Positions 27,152 through 36,290 of a stretch of 64,000 bases of DNA are shown here, piece by piece; position 1 is the stretch's first letter; each line of letters starts with the position of its first letter. Below the pieces are notes generated by a model. That model was not told the origin of the DNA. It saw only the letters and a program-made list of their open reading frames with translations, and ran no database searches. This DNA is from Streptomyces tailanensis (GTDB lineage Bacteria > Actinomycetota > Actinomycetes > Streptomycetales > Streptomycetaceae). The stretch is taken from positions 237,128 through 301,127 of the forward strand of contig NZ_VTHJ01000002.1 in assembly GCF_008386495.1 (NCBI RefSeq), read 5' to 3'. The position numbers and the translations under genes are program-made.

Positions 27152-27259
27152 CTCGCGGCCCCTCCCTGTGCGGATTCCGTCCTCTGCTCTACGCGGGCGG
27201 TCGGCACGTCCGTCGCCGGAGGAGGAGCATGCGGGAGAGCAGTGCCATCCGCGGGCTGA

Positions 27260-28360
27260 TCAGTACTCCAGCTCGGGACGCAGGCGCAGCGGGCCGCCCA
27301 CCGCGTGGAGGTGCCGCAGTACCTGGGCGTAGGAGTCGAAGAGCCCGGTCTCGTGGTACGCGATGCCGTGCCGGGCGCAGTAGGCGCGCACGAGTTCCTG
27401 GGCATGACGCAGGCTGGGCCGCGGCATGGAGGGGAAGAGGTGGTGCTCGATCTGGTAGTTGAGCCCGCCGAGCGCGAAGTCGGTGAGTCGGTGACCCCGG
27501 ATGTTCCGTGACGTCAGTACCTGCCGACGCAGGAAGTCGACCTTGTCGTCCTTGCCGAACAGGGCCATGCCCTTGTGGTTTGGGGCGAACGAGCACCCCA
27601 TGTACAGGCCGAACAGACCTTGGTGCAGGAGGAGGAAGACCACGGCCTGCACGGGAGTCAGGACCAGGAACAGTGCGGCGAGATAGCCGCAGAGATGCGC
27701 CGTCAGCAGGCCCGCCTCGGCCACCTTGGTCGTCCGCGAGGTCGCCGTGCCGGTGCGGTCGAGCAGTGCCCGTACGCCGGCGACGTGCAGGGCGAGTCCT
27801 TCCAGCAGCAGCATCGGGAAGAACAGCCAGGCCTGGTGACGGGCCAGCCATGCGTACGCTCCGCTGCGGACGCGGGCGTGGTCCTCGGTGAAGGCGATCG
27901 CGCCGTCGGCGATGTCGGGGTCGCGGTCGACGTGGTTCGGGTGGGAGTGGTGCCGGTTGTGCTTGGCGATCCACCAGCCGTAGCTGAGGCCGATCAGCAG
28001 GTCGGCGTGCACGCGGCCGAGCAGGTTGTTGACACGCTTGGAACCGGCGATCTGGTGGTGTCCCGCGTCGTGCCCGATGAATCCGGTCTGGGTGAACATC
28101 ACGGCGAGGAAGGCGGCGGTCAGCAGCTGCCACCACGACTGCCCGATCAGGGCGAACGCGGTCCAGCCGGCGGCCAGCAGGAGGAGATTCGCGCCGATTT
28201 TGACGGAGTAGTAGCCCGGCCGCCGCTTCAGCAGCCCGCTCCGCTTCACCTCACGGGAGAGCGCGGCGTAGTCGCTGCCCCGGGTTTCGGGAAGCGGGTT
28301 CGTCGTCTCGGCGTGCTGGGCCGTCGGATCGGTGCCCCGGTTGATGAAGTCAGTGCTCAC
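27260..28360 (-). CDS. membrane fatty acid desaturase (acyl-lipid/front-end type)
   Basis: A 366-residue integral membrane di-iron desaturase. The three His boxes are HDAGHH (about 96), HNRHHSHPN (about 132) and QIEHHLFP (about 308; Gln in place of the first His, as in front-end desaturases). Hydrophobic segments flank them. It would introduce a double bond in a membrane lipid acyl chain using oxygen and an electron donor. The GTG start at 28360 follows GAGAGGAAAAACC; frames further upstream are unconserved. The 5' region holds a strong hairpin and a terminator-like element. Confidence 0.91.
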   Translation of the reverse strand: MSTDFINRGTDPTAQHAETTNPLPETRGSDYAALSREVKRSGLLKRRPGYYSVKIGANLLLLAAGWTAFALIGQSWWQLLTAAFLAVMFTQTGFIGHDAGHHQIAGSKRVNNLLGRVHADLLIGLSYGWWIAKHNRHHSHPNHVDRDPDIADGAIAFTEDHARVRSGAYAWLARHQAWLFFPMLLLEGLALHVAGVRALLDRTGTATSRTTKVAEAGLLTAHLCGYLAALFLVLTPVQAVVFLLLHQGLFGLYMGCSFAPNHKGMALFGKDDKVDFLRRQVLTSRNIRGHRLTDFALGGLNYQIEHHLFPSMPRPSLRHAQELVRAYCARHGIAYHETGLFDSYAQVLRHLHAVGGPLRLRPELEY

Positions 28361-28457
28361 GGTTTTTCCTCTCGGGATGCGCGGGCCGGTACGACCACCG
28401 GCGCGGGGGCAGGGCGCCGGCCGCGGGAAGCCCATACGGAAACAGACGGATGCAGCA

Positions 28458-28488
28458 CGAGACAGGCCCGCGGTGCGGGCCTGTCTCG
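28458..28488. repeat. perfect 14-bp inverted repeat (hairpin) upstream of the desaturase
   Basis: The arms cgagacaggcccgc and gcgggcctgtctcg flank a 3-nt loop, about 100 bp upstream of the desaturase start. No T-run follows on either strand, so it is not a typical terminator. It could be an operator or an mRNA leader structure. Confidence 0.7.
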
Positions 28489-28604
28489 ACGAGATGTGCT
28501 CAGAGCGCGCGAACCTGGTCGGCCCGCATGGTAGGTCGGGTATGCGCGCGGTCGCGCGATCCCGGGCTGTCGGTCGCCAGCCGTCGAAGAAAACCCCCGA
28601 AACG

Positions 28605-28636
28605 ACAAAACGCCCGCTGTCAGAACTCCGCGGGCG
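28605..28636 (-). terminator. terminator-like hairpin with T-run, no gene in front of it
   Basis: On the minus strand a 7-bp GC stem (cgcccgc/gcgggcg) is followed directly by TTTTGTCGTTT. No minus-strand gene ends here, so it is either left over from a lost gene or an attenuator in a long desaturase leader. 28637-28914 contains nothing I recognise on either strand. Confidence 0.55.
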
Positions 28637-28914
28637 CTTCCACGTTCGCAAACTTCAACTACAACCACTCGCCAAACGTCCGGTGCGCCGGGAACGTTCC
28701 CGCTTGGGCCGGTAAGGGCTCGGTGCCGCTCGCGGCGGGCGGTTCCGGAGGGGAGTACGGTTGCGGCACCGAGCGCGCCTCGTACGCCGTCACCCGTTTC
28801 GGCGTCGCCCTCGGAGAACGGCACAGGCCGGCGCACATCGGATCCGGCAGCGCGGTAGCGGATTTCCCGGCTACCGGGATGCTTCCGAAGCATTCCGGCG
28901 TCTGGCGTACGACC

Positions 28915-28988
28915 CTGAACCGATCAGTACGTCTGACCCGATCAGCACGGCTCCGAACTGATCAGCACGGCCCTGAACCGATCAAGAG
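28915..28988 (+). repeat. four imperfect 19-20 bp repeats carrying GATCAG
   Basis: Consecutive copies share the pattern ctgaacCGATCAGcacgg, with variants at 28915, 28933, 28953 and 28972. They end 12 bp before the ATG of the small Cys-rich protein, so they may be its operator or leader region. Confidence 0.7.
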
Positions 28989-28999
28989 GATGCGGACGC

Positions 29000-29272
29000 A
29001 TGTATTCACAGGACGCGATCTCCGGCCGCCGCCGCGGCCGCCCCGAACCGACCCCGGAGATGCTCTCCGGACTGGCCTGCCTCATCTGCGGCACCGATTA
29101 CCGGAACGCTCCCGATCCGGAGGTGGTGGTGGTCTCCCACCGCGACGACAAGCAGCTGCTCGCCTGCCACGGCACGTGCGCACGCATGGCGAGCGGGTCG
29201 GTCGACGGTCTGGACGAGACCCCCCTCCCGCTGGCCGAGCGCGTGCGCGGGCACGGGGCAGACGGCTTCTGA
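29000..29272 (+). CDS. small hypothetical protein with paired cysteines
   Basis: A 90-residue soluble protein that I do not recognise. It has LACLICGTDY (a C-x2-C pair near residues 28-31) and LACHGTCARMA (C-x3-C near 54-58), a spacing that could bind zinc. Codon use and third-position GC fit the surrounding genes. It ends 4 bp before the decayed dehydrogenase fragment. A weak AGAGGA lies upstream of ATG 29000. I take it as a real but uncharacterised gene. Confidence 0.6.
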   Translation: MYSQDAISGRRRGRPEPTPEMLSGLACLICGTDYRNAPDPEVVVVSHRDDKQLLACHGTCARMASGSVDGLDETPLPLAERVRGHGADGF

Positions 29273-29276
29273 TCGA

Positions 29277-29993
29277 GTACTCGCCTCCTCCCGCAAGGAA
29301 AACGAGTTCCGCCTGCCGTTGCACCCCGCCCACCTCGGGCGGATCGCCCCGGACGTACGGAAAAGGATCTTCCCGAACAGGGCTACGGCGAACAGTTCGG
29401 CGTCGCCGCGCTGCGCCAGGGCCAGGCGCTGTGGGGGATGGCCGCACTGTGTGCAGGACGAGAGGATGACGCAGTTCGCCATCGACCGTCAGCTGACCCT
29501 CATCGCCTGGGAGGCCATGAACCACTGGACGTCCACGGGCGCCTTCAGTGTCCATGTGTGCCACAAGAACAACGAGCTCGCGGGCTACTGCTCGGTGCTG
29601 CACGCCCTGCAGCTGGGCGGGCTGACCGGCAGCTACGGGCGGCGCCTGCGCGCCGTGGTCATCAGCTTCGGCGCCACGGCGCGCGAAGCGGTCACAGGCC
29701 TGGGCGCCATGGGAGTCTCCGACGTCACGGTGCTCACCCAGCGCGCCGCGGCGGCGGTGGCCTCACCGATGCCGTCGGTCGTGATGGGTCACTTCGAGGA
29801 GCACGAGGACGATCCGCTGGTCGGCCCGGGGTGCCACTACTACGGAGTGGACCACAGCCCGTCCCAGCTGTGGAACTCGGCCACTTGGGAGATCAGCGAG
29901 GCGCTCCTCCCCTATCTGCGCAAGGTCATGAGTACCCCGCTGTGTGGCTGGAGCTGCCGCTCGTCGGGCCGCGGGGGCTCTGTGGGGCTTTAG
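29277..29993 (+). pseudogene. N5-(carboxyethyl)ornithine synthase / alanine dehydrogenase-like gene, multiply deleted
   Basis: The remnants follow the family order: VLASSRKENEFRLPLHPAHLG (29277-29340), RIAPDVRKRIF, then after a one-base loss near 29372 EQGYGEQFGV, a jump of roughly 40 residues to LRQGQALWGWPHCVQDERMTQ with an extra base near 29437, then a long good stretch (IAWEAMNHWTSTGAFSVH, TGSYGRRLRAVVISFGATAREAVTGLGAMG, the NAD-binding core). After HFEEHEDDP about 60 residues are deleted and the gene resumes at VGPGCHYYGVDHSPSQLWNSATWEISEALLPYLRKVMS. At least two deletions plus two frameshifts make this a clear pseudogene. Confidence 0.8.
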
Positions 29994-30045
29994 GGTCGAG
30001 TCGGCATGGGGTGGACGGCATGGATGAAGGTGGGGCGGAGCGCGC

Positions 30046-30717
30046 GTGATCCGGGTAGTGGTGGTGGACGACGAGGCACTGGTCCGCTCGGGCTTCGAAC
30101 TCATTCTGGGCGCGTCCGAGGACATCGAGGTCGTCGCGACCGCGAGCGGCGGCGGTGCCGTCGAGACCGTCCGCCGCGAGCGGCCGGATGTGGTGCTGCT
30201 GGACATCCGGATGCCGGACGTCGACGGGCTCACCGTCCTGCGCGAGCTGCGGATGATGCCGGACGCTCCCGTGGTGGCGATGCTGACGACCTTCGACGCC
30301 GACGAGTACATCCTGACCGCGCTGCACTGCGGCGCGGCCGGTTTCCTGCTCAAGGACACCGAGCCGGAGCAGCTGGCCCACCTGGTGCGCACCCTGGCCG
30401 CAGGCGGCGTCGTGCTCTCCCCCAAGGCGTCGCGCACCCTGCTGCACAGTCACCGCCGCGCCGGGGCGGCCGTCGACGAGGAGGCGGCACGCGTCCGGCT
30501 GCTCACTGCCCGCGAGCGCGACGTTCTCGTCCTGGTGGCGGAGGGGCTGTCGAACGCCGACATCGGGGCGCGCATCCACCTGGGTGCGGGCACGGTGAAG
30601 GACCACGTCAGCGCGATCCTCACGAAGCTGCGGGTGACGAGCCGGGTGCAGGCGGCGCTGCTGGCGCAGCGAGCCGGCTTGCTCGACGAGCGGCCGCAGC
30701 CGGAAGCCGGACGGTGA
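30046..30717 (+). CDS. NarL/FixJ-family response regulator
   Basis: A 223-residue two-component regulator. The receiver domain has VVVDDEALV (acidic pocket), the phosphoacceptor Asp at about 53 in VVLLDIRMPD, and the conserved Lys in FLLKDTEPEQL. The C-terminal LuxR-type HTH (about 153-210) contains LTARERDVLVLVAEGLSNADIGARIHLGAGTVKDHVSAIL. The start is GTG 30046. Its stop overlaps the GTG of the histidine kinase gene (GTGA), so the pair was one operon, but the kinase is damaged and the regulator may now be orphaned. Confidence 0.92.
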   Translation: MIRVVVVDDEALVRSGFELILGASEDIEVVATASGGGAVETVRRERPDVVLLDIRMPDVDGLTVLRELRMMPDAPVVAMLTTFDADEYILTALHCGAAGFLLKDTEPEQLAHLVRTLAAGGVVLSPKASRTLLHSHRRAGAAVDEEAARVRLLTARERDVLVLVAEGLSNADIGARIHLGAGTVKDHVSAILTKLRVTSRVQAALLAQRAGLLDERPQPEAGR

Positions 30718-32001
30718 GCCGCGCCCCCGCAGTGTGGCGGCGTGTTCCCGCGCCGGTCGTCGACATCCTTCTGGTGATGGTGGCGGCCGTGGACGTATGG
30801 CTGAACGGTGGAAGCACACGCGCCTCGGTGTCGCGCCGGCCCGATCGGCTGCGCCGCGTTGGCTTTCCGACGCAGGTTCCCGCCCGGCGTCTTCCTGCTC
30901 ACCCTGCCCATCGCGCTGATGCAGGATGTCGCCGTCGCCGTGCTCGTGGCGCTGTTCACTCTGGCCGAACGCTCCCGCAACCACCGTCTCCTCGCGGTGT
31001 GCGTCGCTCTGTCCGCCATCGCGAGCAGCACTCCGTGGCCCCTGGCCGAGGTAGACCGGACCATGACGCTGGTCTTCTTCGTGTACAGCCTGGCGACCGC
31101 CGCGGCCCCCGTCCTCTTCGGCCAGCTTCTGCAGGCGCAACGGGACTTGGCGCGGCGGCTGGCCGAGATCGAGGAGGCCAGGGAGCACGAGCGGGCCCTG
31201 CATGCCCAGGCCGTGCTCGCCAGGGAACGCGCCCAGCCGGCCCGCGAGATGCACGACGTGGTCTCCCACCAGGTCAGCCTGATCGCCGTACGGGCCGGGG
31301 TGTTGCAGGTCGCCACCAAGAACGCGGACGCCAAGGAGGCCGCCCGCACGATCCGTTCGCTGAGCGTCACCACGCTCGACGAACTGCGCACCATGGTCAC
31401 GCTGCTGCGCGCCTCCGGCGGCCACGCGACGGAGCCGACGCCTCAGCCCACCCTGGCCGACCTGCGCAAACCGGTGGAATCAAGCGGCACTCACGCGGAG
31501 TTGTCGGGTGAGCTTCCGCCCGCCGTGGGCACACCCGCGCAACGGGCCGTCTACCGCACGGTCCAGGAGGCGTCGACCAACGTCCGCAAGCACGCCCCCG
31601 GCGCCACCGCCCGCGTCGAGCTGTGGCAGGACGGCGACGACGTCGGAGTGACCGTCACCAACAGCCCGCCCACGCGTCCCTCCCTGTCCCTGCCCGGTTC
31701 GCAGCAGGGCATGATCGTGGGCGCGACGGTGGCAATGCAACGCCTGCCGCGACTACGCCGCCCGGCCAAACCGGTCATCGCCGTGGGGACCATGTCCCTG
31801 ACGGCCTACGTCGGCCACTTCGTCGCACAGTCCGCGCTGTCCGTGCCCGGCTGGACCGGCACCCAACAATCCTGGGTGCCGCTACTCATGTTCGTCCTCG
31901 GGGCGATCGTGTTCGCCGCGATCTGGTCCCGCTTCTTCCGCCGCGGCCCCCTGGAGTATTTGCTCAACGCCGCCACCAAGCCGGCGAAGCACATCCGATG
32001 A
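30714..32001 (+). pseudogene. histidine kinase, frameshifted and fused to the C-terminus of a DUF418 protein
   Basis: The N-terminus (MSRAPAVWRRVPAPVVDILL) starts at GTG 30714. Near 30834 the frame changes by one extra base (after VWLNGGSTRASVS), and the kinase then reads in another frame: membrane helices, an HisKA_3 domain with EMHDVVSHQVSL, and the N box EASTNVRKHAPGA. After LPGSQQG (about 31707) the usual GLRERAELLGG end of the ATPase domain is missing. The frame passes directly into VIAVGTMSLTAYVGHF and FRRGPLEYLLNAA, the C-terminus of DUF418 membrane proteins, to the stop at 32001. Loss of the G2 region should abolish ATP binding. Confidence 0.8.
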
Positions 32002-32002
32002 G

Positions 32003-32036
32003 GCCGGGGTGGCTCGCCTACACGTCCCACCCCGGC
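32003..32036 (+). terminator. possible terminator after the kinase/DUF418 fusion
   Basis: A 10-bp GC-rich stem (gccggggtgg/ccaccccggc) with a 14-nt loop starts 2 bp after the stop codon. No T-run is present, which is usual in such GC-rich genomes. The remaining 266 bp up to the next gene show no coding signal. Confidence 0.5.
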
Positions 32037-32302
32037 TCGTCACGCCTAGAGCCTCTCGTTCAAATCAGCCCGGATCAGGGAGCGGGGCGAGTGGACTTCC
32101 CCGCGTCCCTCAACGCTCCCCCTCCTTTCGGCATGCGGCCGGCCGCAGTCGGACCGGGAATGCCTTCGCCGCACGCCGTCGCGTGCCGCCGAGGTGATAC
32201 GGCATCAAGCCAAAGTGACCCGAGCTCCGTCGGTCGCCTTCCGGGATCGGTGCGGCGCTCATATCCTCGTGCGCCGATGGTTACCGACGGTAAGGGGTTG
32301 CG

Positions 32303-34066
32303 ATGGGCGGCACCACACGCAGAGGGTTCCTGGGCACGGCCGCGGCCGCCGGCGGCGGGGTCGCCCTCGGAATCCCCCAGCCGGCGGCAGCCCAGAGCGG
32401 CGCCGCCCCACAGAACGTGGCCGTACTGGGCGGGGGCGTCGCCGGGCTCACGGCCGCGCACGAACTCGCCGAACGCGGCTTCCGGGTCGCGGTCTACGAA
32501 CGCAAGGCGCTGGGCGGCAAGGCCCGCAGCATGGACGTGCCGGGCAGCGGCACGGGCGGTCGCGGCCCCCTGCCCGGGGAGCACGGCTTCCGCTTCATCC
32601 CCGGCATCTACCACAACCTGCCCGACACCATGCGGCGCATCCCCTTCCCCGGCAACACAGGCGGTGTCCACGACAACCTCGTCGCCCCCAAGGAGATGCT
32701 GTTCGCCCGGTCGGGCGGCCGCGAGGACATCCGGATCCCACTTCCCTGGCCCGGCAACACCCCGGCCGAACTCACCCCCGACGAGATCCGCCGCGCCCTC
32801 ACCTCGGTCCTGGACACCGCCTTCAACCTCCCCCTCCACGAGGCCCTCTACTTCGCCAACCGCTTTCTGGTCTTCCTCACCAGGTGCGACGAACGCCGCG
32901 ACGACGCCTGGGAGCAGATGCCGTGGTGGGAGTTCGTACGGGCCGGACGGATGTCGTACGACTACCAGCGGATCCTCGCCGTCGGCATCACCCGCAACAT
33001 CGTGGCCACCAAAGCGGAGGAGGCCAGCACCCGTACGGTCGCCACCCTGCTGGAGGCCTTCGCCTTCAACCTCCTCGGGCGGGGCGCTGACGGACCGCTG
33101 GACCGGATCCTCAACGCGCCCACCAATGAGGCCTGGATCGACCCCTGGGTGACGTACCTGAAGTCACTCGGAGTCGAGTTCCACATCGGCTGGACCGTAC
33201 GGGACCTGACCCTCGACACGGGCCGCATCTCCGGGGCCGTCATGGAGGACCCGGAGGGTGCCCGCCGGACCGTCACCGCCGACCACTACATTTCGGCCAT
33301 GCCGGTCGAGCACGCCCGCCGCACCTGGAACTCCGCCGTCCGCGCCGCCGACCCCCAACTGGCCGAGTGCGACCGGCTGGAGACGGACTGGATGACCGGC
33401 ATCCAGTTCTATCTGACCGAACGTACGCCGATCCTGCACGGCCACCTCGACCTCATCGACTCCCCCTGGTCGCTGACCGCGATCGCCCAGGCCCAGCACT
33501 GGCCGGGCCACGACTTCCCCTCCGACTTCGGTGACGGCACGGTCGCGGACTGTCTGTCCGTGGACGTCTCCGAGTGGGACCAGCCGGGCATCCTGTACGG
33601 CAAGACGGCCAAGCAGTGCACTCGCGCCGAAGTCGCCCGCGAGGTGTGGGCGCAGCTGAAGGCGGCGCTCAACGACAGCGGTCGTACGGTCCTGAAGGAC
33701 TCCGTGCTGCACTCCTGGTTCCTCGATCCGGCCGTGGACGGACTCGGCACCCCGAACCCGGTCAACGAGGAGCAGTTGCTCATCCATCCGGCGGGGACCT
33801 TGCACCACCGTCCGCGGTCCGCCACGAAGATCCCCAACTTCTTCCTGTCCGGCGACTATGTGGCCGTGCCCATCGATCTGGCCACCATGGAAGGCGCCAA
33901 CACCTCAGCCCGACAGGCTGTCAACGCCCTGCTGGACGAGATCGGTTCGGCCGCCGAGCGCTGCACCGTCACCCCGCTGTACCGGGCCCCCGAGTTCGAG
34001 GCGCTCAAACGCCACGACCGCACGCGTTACCTCCTCCGACTGCCCAATCTCTTCGACGTCGGTTGA
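32303..34066 (+). CDS. Tat-exported FAD-dependent amine-oxidase/phytoene-desaturase-like oxidoreductase
   Basis: A 587-residue protein. A twin-arginine signal (TTRRGFLGTAAAA) is followed by AlaGly-rich residues and AAAQS. The FAD-binding fold starts with VAVLGGGVAGLTAAHELAERGFRVAVYE (about 41-68) and GGKARS, as in the NAD(P)-binding amine oxidase / phytoene desaturase superfamily, and closes with NFFLSGDYVAVPIDLATMEGANTSARQAVNALL. The hydroxysqualene dehydroxylase branch is similar in outline, but the substrate is unclear. ATG 32303 is preceded by AAGGGG. It appears to be single, with the DUF4139 genes following after 74 bp. Confidence 0.88.
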   Translation: MGGTTRRGFLGTAAAAGGGVALGIPQPAAAQSGAAPQNVAVLGGGVAGLTAAHELAERGFRVAVYERKALGGKARSMDVPGSGTGGRGPLPGEHGFRFIPGIYHNLPDTMRRIPFPGNTGGVHDNLVAPKEMLFARSGGREDIRIPLPWPGNTPAELTPDEIRRALTSVLDTAFNLPLHEALYFANRFLVFLTRCDERRDDAWEQMPWWEFVRAGRMSYDYQRILAVGITRNIVATKAEEASTRTVATLLEAFAFNLLGRGADGPLDRILNAPTNEAWIDPWVTYLKSLGVEFHIGWTVRDLTLDTGRISGAVMEDPEGARRTVTADHYISAMPVEHARRTWNSAVRAADPQLAECDRLETDWMTGIQFYLTERTPILHGHLDLIDSPWSLTAIAQAQHWPGHDFPSDFGDGTVADCLSVDVSEWDQPGILYGKTAKQCTRAEVAREVWAQLKAALNDSGRTVLKDSVLHSWFLDPAVDGLGTPNPVNEEQLLIHPAGTLHHRPRSATKIPNFFLSGDYVAVPIDLATMEGANTSARQAVNALLDEIGSAAERCTVTPLYRAPEFEALKRHDRTRYLLRLPNLFDVG

Positions 34067-34140
34067 CAGCTTGCGCAAGCGGTGCACTCGCGGCTTCCGG
34101 CGCAGCAGAGCACCAGCGCAACACGTAGGCTTCGCTCAGC

Positions 34141-36282
34141 ATGGACACGGCGGGGGCGGAGCACATGACGGCTGAGGCAGCACAGAGGTGGGGGTCGACC
34201 CTCGATTCGGTCGTGGTATACGCGCAGGGCGCGGTCTGCCGCCGCCTGGCCCGGGGCATGGTGCCGCCCGACGGCCGGGTACGGGTGACGGGACTGCCCC
34301 GCTCGCTGGACCCTGGCTCGCTGCGGGCCCGTGTCCTGGGCACCTCCGGGGTCCGTGTCACCGAAGCCCGGGTGGAGGTCGAGGCCCAGCCGCTCGACAC
34401 GGGCACGCCCGACGAGTTGCGGCGCGAGGTCGAGCGGCTGAGCGACGAGTACGCGGCGGCGCAGGGACGCCGGGACCGGCAGCTGAGCCTGATCGAGGAA
34501 GTCAGGGCTCTCCACCCGGTGCCACCTGCCCGCAAGCGCGAGGATCCGCACCGTCGCACCCCGGTCGACGCATGGCTGGAACTCGCCGACTTCGTCGACG
34601 AGCGACTGACGGGACTGCACACCCGCCTCGTCGAGCTGGAGGAAGCGCTGCACGACGTCGAGCACAAGCTCACCGTCGCCACCGACAGGCTCGCCCGCGC
34701 CTCCACCGACGCACCGTCAGCGCATGTGGAGACCACGGTCTGCGCGGTCCTGGCCCTCGACGCCACCGGTGACACGAAGCCGGAGGCGGGGGTTGAGGTA
34801 GAACTGGAGTACGGGGTGCCGGGCGCCGTCTGGGTGCCGACCTACCGTCTCACGCACCGTCAGGGCGACGGCAGCGGCCGTCTGGTGCTGCGTGCCTCGG
34901 TAGCCCAGCGGACCGGCGAGGACTGGACCGGCGTGCGCATCGCCCTGGCCACCGCCGATCTTCGGCGCCGCACCGACCTGCCGAGGCTCCGCTCGATCCG
35001 GATCGGACGCCGTCAGCCCGCCCCCGCACCCTCTGGCTGGCGCGAGCCTCCGGCAGGGCTCGCCGACCTGTTCACCGGGTACGAGGCAGCCGGCCCCCGC
35101 CCTGCCACGACCGCCGCACCTACGGTTGTCGTGGCCGGCTCCGCGCTCGTGGGTGCCGCTGGCGGCTCCGCGTCCGGTCCCGTTCCGCAACCGCCGCCTC
35201 CCGCGCCGCCGGCATCGCAGGGCTACGGCGGTCCGCCGACCGCGGTCCCGGCGCCCGGCGGTGCGTACATCCCCTCCCCGGAGTCGTTCGGCGGCGGGAT
35301 GGCCGACCTCCGGCGGTCGGCCCCCTCGCGACCGGCCGGCAGGCCGCGGACCGGCGGCAGTTCCTTCGAGGGTGCCCCCGCCCCCATGGCGCCCGCAGCT
35401 CCCGGCCGGGCCGCACCGCCACCCCTTCCGGCACCGGTTGCCGGTCCGCCGCAGCCGAGCGGCGCCGAGCTCGACTACGCCGCCCTCGTCGTGTGCGGCC
35501 CCGACGAGCAGGGGGATCGCAGAGGCCGGCTGTTTCCCGACGTTCCCTTCGACCCGGTGGCGACCGAGTACCGCCGCCGCGCCGAAGCGGTAGCCGCGCT
35601 GCCGCTGCCCGGACAGGCCGTGCGGCCCCGCGAGTCGGCGGGTTCTTTCGACCACCGCTTCGATGCCACCGCCCGCGCCGACATTCCGTCGGACGGCACC
35701 TGGCACACCGTCACCGTCGGCGAGATCCCGGTCGGGCTGCGCACCGAGTACCTCTGTGTGCCGTCCGTGGAGCAGACCGTTTACGCGACGTTGGTGCTCT
35801 CCAACGCCACCGACCAGGCGTTGTTGGCCGGCCCTGTGGAGGTCACCGTCGACGACGACTTCCTGCTGACCGCCGCACTGCCCACGCTCGCCCCCGGCGG
35901 TGTCCGCCGGGTGGGGCTCGGGCCGGCCGAGGGCATCCGGGTCACCCGCCGTACCAACCTGCACGAGTCGACCTCGGGCCTGCGGGGCAACACCACTGTG
36001 CTCGACCACCGCGTCCACGTGGAGCTGGCCAACCGGCTCGCGAGGCCCGTCACCGTCGAGGTCCGCGAGCGGGTGCCGGTCACCTCCGAGCCGGACGTCC
36101 GGATCGAGGAACGGGCCGACTGGGCAGCACCCGAGGAAGGCACGGGGCCCGATCGCCATGCGCCGGGCACCCGCGTCTGGCGACTGGACCTGCCCGCAGG
36201 CGCCACTGCCGCACTCGACGGCGGCTACGAGATACGCATCCCGACCGGCAAGGCCCTGGCCGGCGGCAACCGCAGGAGCTGA
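34141..36282 (+). CDS. DUF4139 (MuiA-like) domain protein, longer paralogue
   Basis: A 713-residue protein of the mucoidy-inhibitor-like DUF4140/DUF4139 group, which has no established enzyme activity. The N-terminal domain (VYAQGAVCRRLARG) is followed by a coiled coil (about 85-185) and the C-terminal beta-rich DUF4139 domain (VPTYRL, QRTGEDWTGVRIALATA, LRTEYLCVPSVEQTVYATLVLSNAT). Between the halves lies a long Pro/Ala/Gly-rich linker (about 290-440) that its neighbour lacks. An alternative ATG at 34168 is possible. It forms a tandem with the next gene, 8 bp apart. Confidence 0.85.
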   Translation: MDTAGAEHMTAEAAQRWGSTLDSVVVYAQGAVCRRLARGMVPPDGRVRVTGLPRSLDPGSLRARVLGTSGVRVTEARVEVEAQPLDTGTPDELRREVERLSDEYAAAQGRRDRQLSLIEEVRALHPVPPARKREDPHRRTPVDAWLELADFVDERLTGLHTRLVELEEALHDVEHKLTVATDRLARASTDAPSAHVETTVCAVLALDATGDTKPEAGVEVELEYGVPGAVWVPTYRLTHRQGDGSGRLVLRASVAQRTGEDWTGVRIALATADLRRRTDLPRLRSIRIGRRQPAPAPSGWREPPAGLADLFTGYEAAGPRPATTAAPTVVVAGSALVGAAGGSASGPVPQPPPPAPPASQGYGGPPTAVPAPGGAYIPSPESFGGGMADLRRSAPSRPAGRPRTGGSSFEGAPAPMAPAAPGRAAPPPLPAPVAGPPQPSGAELDYAALVVCGPDEQGDRRGRLFPDVPFDPVATEYRRRAEAVAALPLPGQAVRPRESAGSFDHRFDATARADIPSDGTWHTVTVGEIPVGLRTEYLCVPSVEQTVYATLVLSNATDQALLAGPVEVTVDDDFLLTAALPTLAPGGVRRVGLGPAEGIRVTRRTNLHESTSGLRGNTTVLDHRVHVELANRLARPVTVEVRERVPVTSEPDVRIEERADWAAPEEGTGPDRHAPGTRVWRLDLPAGATAALDGGYEIRIPTGKALAGGNRRS

Positions 36283-36290
36283 CACACGCC

